A DNA stretch of 42,516 bases, from contig JALSIH010000199.1 in the NCBI GenBank assembly GCA_026981615.1, positions 1 through 42,516 of the forward strand. Direction: 5' to 3'. Position 1 is the first letter of the stretch. Each line of letters begins with the position of its first letter. Of the stretch, positions 25,298 to 32,620 are shown in pieces. This DNA is from Chitinophagales bacterium (GTDB lineage Bacteria; Bacteroidota; Bacteroidia; Chitinophagales; S012-47). A program made the translations under genes and the position numbers. The notes under the pieces are model-generated. The model searched no databases and was not told the origin of the DNA. It saw only the letters and a program-made list of their open reading frames with translations.

Positions 25298-26341
25298 ATG
25301 AAATACATTATTCACAGAAAAGAATTGCTTGAAAGCGAGGGAGTACGGCAAAAGCTCGAAAAAATCGCAGCGGAGAAGGTCAAAAAAATTGAAAAACTGC
25401 TGAAAGGCTATCCGAAGTCGCCTCTCGTAGAGATTTTTATCAGCAAAATCAGCCGGGACAGCTACAGGATGGCCGTTTCGCTCAAACTGAAAAGCCGCCT
25501 CGTATATGTGGACGAGAAAGGACGCGACCCGGAGGATATTTTGAAAAAAGCCTTTGACAAGGTGCTGACGGAGGTGAAAAAGACAAGAGCACGGGAGCGA
25601 AAGGAATACTACTACAAACGAAAGAACCGCAGGGCCGAAGATTTCACCCGGTATGCCTACAAGCTGGATGAATACTACGAAGAAAAGGAAAGGGAACAGT
25701 TTGAGCAGCTGCTCGGGCAGTTGCTGCCCCACATCCGCAATTACGTTTTACGATACATGAAACTCTACGGCAAGGGAAAGCACCTTGTCCTTGATATCAA
25801 AGATGTGATGGATGAGGTGATGAGCGAGCTCTACAATCGCTATGAGGAGCGTCCGAAAAACCCGGCCAATATCTCAGCCTGGTGCTACAAAATTGCCTAC
25901 CGTACCATGCAAAAAATCTTTGCGGACAAAAGCGAAGAAAGCAGCGGAGATATGGATGTCGCGAAGCTGGCCCGCAAAGAGCTGGATGTGATGAATGAGC
26001 GATACACCGTGGACGGGGATGGGGATTATATCATGTTTGAGGAGCTGGATGATATTTCTTACCGCAACTATAAGTTTAGCGATGAGATAGTGCTGAATGA
26101 GAATCTGGAAGAGGATGCAGAGGTGCTCCATGAAATTGAGGACCGGGAATTTCACGATCTGGTGGCCGATGTCCTGGAAGGGCTTCCCGCGGAGCAGCGT
26201 CAGGTGTTTGAGCACTACTGGCTGGATGAAATGACCGAAGAAGAAATTGCGGAGGCTACGGGAAAGAGCAAAGCGGAGATAGCTGCCCTGATCCGGGAAA
26301 CGGGGAGCAGAATCAGGGAAGAACTGGAAAAACTTCATTAA
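25298..26341 (+). CDS. HPF-like ribosome-hibernation domain fused to a sigma-70-like factor
   Basis: The N-terminal ~105 residues look like the HPF/RaiA (S30AE) fold: VEIFISKISRDSYRMAVSLKL, LVYVDEKGRDPEDILKKAFDKVLTEVKK, then a basic run (KKTRARERKEYYYKRKNR). The C-terminal part resembles an ECF-type sigma factor: a region-2-like segment (about 150-205, IKDVMDEVMSELYNRYE... ISAWCYKIAYRTMQKIF) and a region-4 helix-turn-helix (about 285-345, VLEGLPAEQRQVFEHYW, MTEEEIAEATGKSKAEIAALI). An acidic linker lies between them. The protein could join control of ribosome dormancy to transcription. 347 aa. It lies after clpB with its own possible operator. Domain calls are by eye; the fusion is inside one uninterrupted frame. 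Confidence 0.72.
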   Translation: MKYIIHRKELLESEGVRQKLEKIAAEKVKKIEKLLKGYPKSPLVEIFISKISRDSYRMAVSLKLKSRLVYVDEKGRDPEDILKKAFDKVLTEVKKTRARERKEYYYKRKNRRAEDFTRYAYKLDEYYEEKEREQFEQLLGQLLPHIRNYVLRYMKLYGKGKHLVLDIKDVMDEVMSELYNRYEERPKNPANISAWCYKIAYRTMQKIFADKSEESSGDMDVAKLARKELDVMNERYTVDGDGDYIMFEELDDISYRNYKFSDEIVLNENLEEDAEVLHEIEDREFHDLVADVLEGLPAEQRQVFEHYWLDEMTEEEIAEATGKSKAEIAALIRETGSRIREELEKLH

Positions 26342-26358
26342 GTAAAAAAAGCGGGATC

Positions 26359-26727
26359 ATGACTTCATATCTGATTGACATACGGAGAGCCGGGCGGAGC
26401 CGGGTATTTAATGAACTGGAGGAAGCGCTGATACACCGGGCCCTGAGCTACAAGGCGAGCAACTTGTGGGACAAGGGTTTCGAAACCCCGGAGGGGCTGC
26501 GCAGGGCGGTGGCGCGGGCCATGCGTGCCTGCCGCAGCGCGGGCATTCCGGTGAGGGAGCACTTCAAGCCGGTCTATGTCTCCGATGAGGCGGAACATCT
26601 CGTGCTACAGGACTGGAGCTTGTCAAAATTTGCCTATTTGCTGGTATTGTTGAATGCCGAAAAGGAGCACCCTCTGGTCAGCCGGCTTCAGGTGCGCCTG
26701 ATCCGTAGTTTTCTCGGAGATCGTTAA
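26359..26727 (+). CDS. Small protein resembling the DinD/BRO-type damage-inducible domain
   Basis: 122 aa, cytoplasmic. The order of motifs is close to the N-terminal part of DNA-damage-inducible protein D as I remember it: LWDKGFETPEGLRRAVARAM (helix), ACRSAGIPVREHFKPVY (compare 'AC..SG....DHF..V'), then WSLSKFAYLLVLLNAEKEHPLV (compare 'LsryAcYLi.qNgDp....i'). It lacks the longer C-terminal half of DinD. It begins 17 bases after the HPF-sigma gene, so it is in the same transcript. If the assignment is right, it links the island to DNA-damage or general stress; otherwise it remains hypothetical. Confidence 0.55.
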   Translation: MTSYLIDIRRAGRSRVFNELEEALIHRALSYKASNLWDKGFETPEGLRRAVARAMRACRSAGIPVREHFKPVYVSDEAEHLVLQDWSLSKFAYLLVLLNAEKEHPLVSRLQVRLIRSFLGDR

Positions 26728-26756
26728 TTTGTTGTTTCAATCCAAAACCGCGCATC

Positions 26757-27488
26757 ATGATTCCCATTCAGGATACCATACCGTCCCGCAGTTTCCCGGT
26801 GATTACCTGGGCGTTGATCCTGCTTAATACCCTCATTTTTGCCTTGGAGGCGTCCCTTTCTCCGGCCGAGCTGGAGCGGCTGGTCTATGCTTTCGGAGTC
26901 ATTCCGGCACGCTACACCCATCCTGCCTGGGCCGTGTCAATGGGCCTGACCCCCAATGCCTGGTGGCCGTTTCTCAGCAATATGTTTCTGCATGGCGGCC
27001 TGCTGCACCTTGCAGGCAATATGTGGAGCCTCTATATATTTGGCGATAATGTGGAAGACCGCATGGGCCGGGGGCGATTTCTGGTCTTCTACCTCCTCAC
27101 CGGGGTGGCTGCCAGCCTGCTGCACATAGCCGTCAACCCCGATTCCACCATGCCGGCCATCGGAGCCTCCGGAGCCATCTCGGGGGTCATGGGTGCCTAC
27201 ATGTTTCTTTTTCCCCGTGCCCGCATCATATTTCTTATTCCTCTGCTTTTTATTCCCTACTTCGTTGAGATATCGGCCTTCTTTTATCTGGCGCTCTGGT
27301 TCTGGGGGCAGTTTATCAGCGGAACGGCAAGCTCGGTGATGGCACAAAATGCCGGAGGAATCGCCTTTTGGGCACATGTCGGTGGATTTGTGGCCGGAGC
27401 CTTGCTCTATCGCTTTTTTATCCGCGGCCGGCCCAAAGCCTATTATGCCGATGAATACTATAAACGATATATTCACTCACAAACATAA
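26757..27488 (+). CDS. Rhomboid family intramembrane serine protease
   Basis: Cleaves transmembrane helices within the membrane. Six to seven hydrophobic segments are visible. The catalytic dyad is Ser138 in GASGAISG and His207 in FWAHVGGFVAG; the oxyanion-side HLAGN (Asn88) and the upstream FLHGGLLHL block are also present. 243 aa, the usual size. In the operon it precedes a second membrane-linked serine protease, so the two may both handle damaged membrane proteins (inference). Confidence 0.92.
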   Translation: MIPIQDTIPSRSFPVITWALILLNTLIFALEASLSPAELERLVYAFGVIPARYTHPAWAVSMGLTPNAWWPFLSNMFLHGGLLHLAGNMWSLYIFGDNVEDRMGRGRFLVFYLLTGVAASLLHIAVNPDSTMPAIGASGAISGVMGAYMFLFPRARIIFLIPLLFIPYFVEISAFFYLALWFWGQFISGTASSVMAQNAGGIAFWAHVGGFVAGALLYRFFIRGRPKAYYADEYYKRYIHSQT

Positions 27489-27500
27489 ATTCAAAATACA

Positions 27501-28343
27501 ATGAATCAGACATACGATCCCATGTCTTTGTTCTGGCTCTTCTTTATCATCGCTTCTCTGCAGCCGATTATCAGGCAAAAGATGATACAGGCTGCCCGCC
27601 AGCGCATGCTGGCCTCCATCGAGAAGAAGCGCAACAGCCGGGTTATTATGCTGGTGCACCGCCAGGAGTCTATGAGTTTTCTCGGTTTCCCGTTGGTAAA
27701 ATATATCAGCATGGAAGATTCGGAAGAAATACTGCGGGCTTTGGAATCCACCGATGAGGACAAAGACATCGACCTCGTACTGCACACCCCGGGCGGGCTG
27801 GTGCTGGCATCCCTTCAGATTGCCCGCGCCATCAAAAACCGCAAAGGAAAAGTGCGCGTCATTGTGCCGCACTATGCCATGAGCGGTGGCACCCTCATAG
27901 CCCTCGCTGCCGATGAGATCATCATGAGCAAAAATGCCGTTCTCGGGCCGGTAGACCCCCAGCTCGGGGAATATCCGGCAGCTTCCCTCTCAAGGGTAAT
28001 CCGGGAAAAGGACATCAATAAAGTGGATGACAAAACCCTCATTCTGGCCGATGTGGGAGAAAAAGCACTGCGCCAGATCCGGGAGGCCGTGGAAGAACTG
28101 CTGAGCGAAAACTACGGAGAGGAAAAAGCCAAAGAACTGGCTGCAACCCTCAGCCAGGGCACCTGGACACACGACTATGCCATCAATGCCGATATTGCCC
28201 GTGAAATCGGCATACATGTCAGCACGGAGATTCCGGTCGAGTTTCTGCAGTTGATGAGCCTCTATCCGCAGCCGGTAAAAAGGCAGCCCAGCGTGGAATA
28301 TCTGCAATCGCCCGGGCGCCAACGGCATAAAGCGGATGCCTGA
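27501..28343 (+). CDS. SDH family Clp-fold serine protease, membrane-anchored
   Basis: ClpP/crotonase-fold serine protease of the 'serine dehydrogenase proteinase' (SDH) family. A short N-terminal hydrophobic segment (about 8-24, MSLFWLFFIIASLQPII) should anchor it. HTPGG (95-99) gives the oxyanion-type glycines and HYAMSGGTLIAL holds the nucleophile (Ser128), followed by the LGPVDPQLG block characteristic of this family. 280 aa. It begins 12 bases after the rhomboid gene, indicating tight co-expression. Substrates are unknown; membrane quality control is the likely role. Confidence 0.88.
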   Translation: MNQTYDPMSLFWLFFIIASLQPIIRQKMIQAARQRMLASIEKKRNSRVIMLVHRQESMSFLGFPLVKYISMEDSEEILRALESTDEDKDIDLVLHTPGGLVLASLQIARAIKNRKGKVRVIVPHYAMSGGTLIALAADEIIMSKNAVLGPVDPQLGEYPAASLSRVIREKDINKVDDKTLILADVGEKALRQIREAVEELLSENYGEEKAKELAATLSQGTWTHDYAINADIAREIGIHVSTEIPVEFLQLMSLYPQPVKRQPSVEYLQSPGRQRHKADA

Positions 28344-28366
28344 GACTTTTTGATTTAATATCGGAT

Positions 28367-29740
28367 ATGGAAGAGCAAAGACTTGGAATTACTTTTCTCG
28401 GAGCTGCCGGCACGGTCACCGGATCGAAGACCCTGCTCGAGGTCAACGGTCTCCGGATACTTATAGATGCCGGGCTTTTTCAGGGTCTCAAGGAGTTGAG
28501 GCAGCTCAATTGGAAAGAGTGGCCGCTCCATCCTTCGCACATCGATTGTGTATTGCTGACCCATGCCCATCTCGATCATTGCGGATATCTTCCGCGCCTG
28601 GTCAAAGAGGGCTTCAGGGGTCCTGTATTCTGCACCCCTCCCACGCTTGATCTGGCGGATATTGTCATGCGCGACAGCGGGAAGATTCAGGAGGAGGATG
28701 CGCGAAAGGCAAATGAGCAGGGCTTCGGCCGTCATCGTCCGGCCCTGCCGCTCTATACCGTGGAAGATGCCATGGCCGTGTTGCCGCTCATGAGGCCCTG
28801 CAACTACCATCAGGAAGTGGAGCTTGGTCACGGAGTACGTTTTTCCTTTTTTAATGCGGGGCACATCCCGGGCTCGGCCGGAGTTCGACTTCAAGGGGCT
28901 GGCAGGCACATTGTCTTCAGCGGTGATCTGGGCCGTAAAAAACCGCTTTTTCTTTACCCGAAAGAGCCCCCGGGGCATGCCGATTATCTCATCTGTGAAT
29001 CCACCTATGGCGACCGGCTTCACAGCAAAACATCTCCCTATCGTGTGATTAAAGAGGCCATTTGGAGAGCTTACCGGAAAAAAAGTGTTCTCCTGATTCC
29101 GGCTTTTGCCATCGAGCGGACCCAGGAAGTGATTTATATTATCCATCGCCTGAGAATGAAAAAGGCACTGCCTCCCATTCCTGTTTATCTGGACAGCCCC
29201 ATGGGCATCAATGCTACGGAGATTATGCTGAAGTATCCGGAGTGGCACCGCCTGAGTGAAGCAGAGGCCAAAGCGATGGTAGATGCCGTGAAGCTGATTC
29301 GTGACCCGCGCAGCTCGCGCGCGCTCGTTCACAAAGGAGAAACGGCCGTGATTATGGCCGGAAGCGGAATGATCGAAGGGGGGCGCATCCTGGATTACCT
29401 GGAGCGATACCTGTCCGACTCCGATGCGGGGCTCCTGCTGGTCGGCTTTCAGGCCGAGGGCACCCGCGGAAGGGCATTGCTCGAAGGGGCCGGTGAATTA
29501 AAATTCCACGGGCGCTACCACAAGGTCAAAGCCCATATCCGCCATCTGGACTCCCTGTCGGCACATGCCGACCAGAAGGAATTGCTGGAATGGTTGCAGC
29601 AGGTGAAATCAAAACCGAAACGCATTTTTCTCAATCATGGCGAGCGGCATCAGGCCGATGCCCTGCGTGTGAAAATTGAGACTCTGCTGGGCTGGGAAGT
29701 CCGGATTCCCCGAATTGGTCAATACTTTGCACTTGGCTGA
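28367..29740 (+). CDS. MBL-fold beta-CASP RNase (CPSF/YSH1-like)
   Basis: Zinc-dependent nuclease of the beta-CASP family, which includes CPSF-73-like RNA-processing enzymes. The metallo-beta-lactamase motif is HAHLDH (66-71) in LLTHAHLDHCGYLP, and further metal ligands lie in GHIPGSAGVRL and FSGDLGRK. The beta-CASP portion is shown by ICESTYGDRLH, AFAIERTQEVIYIIHRL, IMAGSGMIEGGRILDYL and the C-terminal SLSAHADQKELLEWL and LNHGE blocks. 457 aa, normal. No KH domain is seen. It begins 23 bases after the SDH protease gene. Confidence 0.92.
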   Translation: MEEQRLGITFLGAAGTVTGSKTLLEVNGLRILIDAGLFQGLKELRQLNWKEWPLHPSHIDCVLLTHAHLDHCGYLPRLVKEGFRGPVFCTPPTLDLADIVMRDSGKIQEEDARKANEQGFGRHRPALPLYTVEDAMAVLPLMRPCNYHQEVELGHGVRFSFFNAGHIPGSAGVRLQGAGRHIVFSGDLGRKKPLFLYPKEPPGHADYLICESTYGDRLHSKTSPYRVIKEAIWRAYRKKSVLLIPAFAIERTQEVIYIIHRLRMKKALPPIPVYLDSPMGINATEIMLKYPEWHRLSEAEAKAMVDAVKLIRDPRSSRALVHKGETAVIMAGSGMIEGGRILDYLERYLSDSDAGLLLVGFQAEGTRGRALLEGAGELKFHGRYHKVKAHIRHLDSLSAHADQKELLEWLQQVKSKPKRIFLNHGERHQADALRVKIETLLGWEVRIPRIGQYFALG

Positions 29741-29786
29741 GCGGAAGATGAAAAATTCATTTATTTGAATATCTTTATTTTAAACT

Positions 29787-30365
29787 ATGCGTCCACCCGT
29801 CCGGCAAGTCATTCTCTTTGTTTCCACGGCCGTTATTACGGTCTCCGGCTATCTGCTGGTGCGCAGCATTCTCGAAAGCAAAGGAGCGGCTTCCATCACC
29901 TTTGAGCTTTATGCGGCTTTGCTGGGCGTCATCCTGACGGCACTCATCACATTTGCCCTGCTCAGCAAACAAACGCAGGCCGAACTCAACAAAGAAGAAT
30001 CCATCAAATTCTTAGACCTGAAAATCAGTGTCTATACCGAATTGATCAATCAGGTGCAGGACATCATGACCAAGGCGGAAATTACGGACATTGATATGAT
30101 TGAGATTCGCCTGCTCAATCAAAAGATAACCTATGTGGCCAGCGTGGATGTGCTGGAAGCCTTCAACAGATTTGCCGATGCATTTGCACGCAAAGCACGC
30201 AAAGAGAAAATAACGGACAACGACATGGACGATCTTCTGCTCAGGCTGAGCGATGTTTCGCTGGCCGTGAGAGAAGACTTGTTAAGCTCCCGTGAGTCGA
30301 AAGAGATAAGGGAAAAAGTGCGTGAGCGCTTATTAAGCAGTAATAAATATCTGGATCTGGAATAA
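29787..30365 (+). CDS. Small membrane protein with long cytoplasmic helical tail
   Basis: No family recognised. Two hydrophobic segments (about 7-27 and 39-60) are followed by ~130 mostly helical, charged residues (QTQAELNKEESIKFLDLKIS... VREDLLSSRESKEIREKVRE), probably forming a coiled coil. 192 aa. Its TAA overlaps the ATG of the Kef-type antiporter (TAATG), so translation is coupled, and a role as subunit or regulator of that antiporter is a reasonable guess. Confidence 0.7.
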   Translation: MRPPVRQVILFVSTAVITVSGYLLVRSILESKGAASITFELYAALLGVILTALITFALLSKQTQAELNKEESIKFLDLKISVYTELINQVQDIMTKAEITDIDMIEIRLLNQKITYVASVDVLEAFNRFADAFARKARKEKITDNDMDDLLLRLSDVSLAVREDLLSSRESKEIREKVRERLLSSNKYLDLE

Positions 30366-31552
30366 TGATATTTCTTGCCGGCATGGGTCATTTGCTGAAT
30401 GGCATTGTCATCATATCGCTGACCATTCTGCTGCTTGCCGTCTTGCTGAAAAGGCTGAAGCAGCCCTATTTCATTGCCTACATACTGGCCGGGGTCTTGC
30501 TCGGCCCCGAGGGCTTTGCCGTCATCAGTGACCGGGAGAGCATCATGCAACTCGGTGAGCTGGGCATTGTTTTGCTCATGTTTTTTATCGGTGCCGAAAT
30601 TCGCCTGCCCGACCTGCAAAAGCAATTCATAAAGCCGGTAGTGGCCACACTGAGTCAGCTTGTCTTAAGTTTTGCATTCATCTTTCTTTTGGGTATGCGT
30701 CTTGCCTGGAGTTGGCATCTTGTCGTGCTGATGAGCTTCATTGTCAGTCTGAGCAGCTCGGCCATCATTTTTCAATATCTCAGCAAGAGCGGAGAAATCA
30801 ATACCCGCCTGGGGCTGCTCACTTCGGGGGTGCTGCTCGTTCAGGATATGCTGGTTGTGCCCATGTTGCTTACGATCAGCTTTATGGTCGAAGGCAGTGT
30901 GGAAGTGGCGGATATTGTTCGTATGCTTCTCGGGGCGATTCTTATTCTTGCCTTTCTGTGGGCGGCTGTCCGGCAGCGTCTTTTTCGCATCCCTTTTCAT
31001 CGCGAGATTGAAAAAGACCACGACCTGCAGGTCTTTGTCGGCTTTCTTGTCTGTTTCGGATTTGCATGGGTCAGCCAATGGTTTGGCCTGTCAGCGGCTT
31101 TGGGCGCCTTTGTCGCAGGCATTCTCATTGCACAGGATGATTCCACCCGCTGGCTCGACCGGGCCATGGTGCCCTTCCGTGTCTTTTTTCTTACTTTTTT
31201 CTTTCTGGCCATCGGCCTCCAGCTCGATTTGCATTTTCTCAGCGACAATATCCTCCTCGTGATGCTCATTGTGCTCTTTGTTATGCTGAGCAACAGCTTG
31301 ATCAATGCACTCATCTTCAGATTTCTCGGCAGTTCCTGGCGAAACAGCATCTATGCCGGGGCCTTGCTTTCTCAGATCGGGGAATTCAGCTTTGTCCTTG
31401 CCGCCACAGCCTTTGCCGGGGGTATAATCGGAGATTTTATTTATCAGCTTACTTTGTCGGTCATTTCTCTTACCATGGTATTCACCGTCCTATGGATTTC
31501 CATAATCCGGCAGGCAATCTATCCCGGGCACGGAAAACGGGATTTGACGTAA
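30365..31552 (+). CDS. Kef-type cation:proton antiporter (CPA2 family)
   Basis: Polytopic membrane protein with about 11-12 helices and the CPA2 pattern: LKRLKQPYFIAYILAGVLLGPEGFA near the N-terminus, MSFIVSLSSSAIIFQYL, LLVQDMLVVPMLLTIS and GLSAALGAFVAGILIAQ, followed by FLTFFFLAIGLQLDL. These match KefB/KefC and related K+/H+ antiporters. It is 395 aa, ending after the transport domain, so the TrkA-N/RCK regulatory domain of true KefB/C is absent. It is the last gene of the operon and converges on a gene ending 20 bases away. K+ efflux under electrophile or heat stress is the inferred role. Confidence 0.88.
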   Translation: MIFLAGMGHLLNGIVIISLTILLLAVLLKRLKQPYFIAYILAGVLLGPEGFAVISDRESIMQLGELGIVLLMFFIGAEIRLPDLQKQFIKPVVATLSQLVLSFAFIFLLGMRLAWSWHLVVLMSFIVSLSSSAIIFQYLSKSGEINTRLGLLTSGVLLVQDMLVVPMLLTISFMVEGSVEVADIVRMLLGAILILAFLWAAVRQRLFRIPFHREIEKDHDLQVFVGFLVCFGFAWVSQWFGLSAALGAFVAGILIAQDDSTRWLDRAMVPFRVFFLTFFFLAIGLQLDLHFLSDNILLVMLIVLFVMLSNSLINALIFRFLGSSWRNSIYAGALLSQIGEFSFVLAATAFAGGIIGDFIYQLTLSVISLTMVFTVLWISIIRQAIYPGHGKRDLT

Positions 31553-31572
31553 CGCCCCCCAAAGGGCATGCT

Positions 31573-32442
31573 TTATTCTGTCTGTCCGGCTGATGAGCTG
31601 TTATCAGGCTTTGTGATAAAACGATTGTAGGAATACGTGAGGGCCAGTACAAAAAGCGCTCCGGCCACACCCAGGGCCACGCTTTGCAGGGCTGGCAGGC
31701 TAAGGGCAATTCGTATGAAGATAGTGGACAAAACAAAAGCGGAATACCGGAAAACCCGGAGATAATCACTCGTGTAGCGCAGTGCAAAAAGAACAATGAG
31801 AATGTCACTGAAAACCAATACCGTATAAAAGGCTTCGAAGGAAGAGCGATAGAGTCCGGTCTCGATTAAATAGCGGATATCAAAAAAACCGATAAGGAAA
31901 AAGAGGAGCAGGAGCAGGAGGGCCAATGATTTCTTGAAATTGATAAAGGACAGCCGCGCATCTTCGTCCCGGCTTATTTTGACGTGTTTCTGCATTTTGG
32001 AAACCAGGTTGACGATGATAAAAATGGCCAGGCCGCCAAGGCCGTACACGAACATGTCAATCAGTTCCGGGGAATGGACGGACCATTCCGAAAGGCTGTG
32101 GATATGACTGAATTCTTTGAAGCCGTAGCGCAAGAATATGAGTGAAAGCAAGGCATACTGCTTGTAATTGGAAGTGGCAACCGAGCGGGGAAGAACGAAT
32201 ATCAGGCTGAGCAGTTCAATAATCAGCAGCAGTGTGAAAGAGAGATCTATGGCAAAGAAGGGATTTGTATAGACCGGATTCCCGGGCTCGTATAATCCAA
32301 AGCGGGCTCCAAGAAAAAGCAGGACACCAAGGATAAAACTTAGAATGAGGCCGTTGCTGATCAAATAGTGACTTTTCTTTAGAGCCCATATTTTTTCAAA
32401 AAAATTAAAAATACCGGCCATGAGCGAAAGGAGTTTCTTCAT
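31573..32442 (-). CDS. Polytopic membrane protein of unknown function
   Basis: Seven to eight hydrophobic helices are visible, among them LILSFILGVLLFLGARFGLY, FFAIDLSFTLLLIIELLSLIF, GLGGLAIFIIVNLV, SLALLLLLLFFLIGFF and FVLALTYSY. I do not recognise the family. A basic loop (LVSKMQKHVKISRDEDARLSF) separates the first and second halves. The ATG at 32442 is used; an in-frame TTG at 32466 would add eight residues. 289 aa. It converges on the Kef gene and is divergent from the lamin-tail-like gene. A channel-like or PsiE-like role was considered but no motif supports either. Confidence 0.7.
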   Translation of the reverse strand: MKKLLSLMAGIFNFFEKIWALKKSHYLISNGLILSFILGVLLFLGARFGLYEPGNPVYTNPFFAIDLSFTLLLIIELLSLIFVLPRSVATSNYKQYALLSLIFLRYGFKEFSHIHSLSEWSVHSPELIDMFVYGLGGLAIFIIVNLVSKMQKHVKISRDEDARLSFINFKKSLALLLLLLFFLIGFFDIRYLIETGLYRSSFEAFYTVLVFSDILIVLFALRYTSDYLRVFRYSAFVLSTIFIRIALSLPALQSVALGVAGALFVLALTYSYNRFITKPDNSSSAGQTE

Positions 32443-32620
32443 TTTGCTAAGGTAGTATTTCTGCAAAAAGAGTCTGAATGATGCTATTCGCAGAGCGTAG
32501 CCATTGCTTGCTTTTGAGCTTCCCGGGCACCTGTATCATCCCCCGGGCTTTTTAAGAAACATTTTTCAGGGTTTTCAGTATAAATAAAGGCTGCGTAAAA
32601 CTCTATATCTCCGTTTTATC

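Noticed and set aside
31573-32442. PsiE or voltage-gated channel identity for the polytopic protein next to the Kef gene
   Set aside because: It has more membrane helices than PsiE and no recognisable channel pore or charged S4 helix; it is also on the opposite strand from the stress operon.
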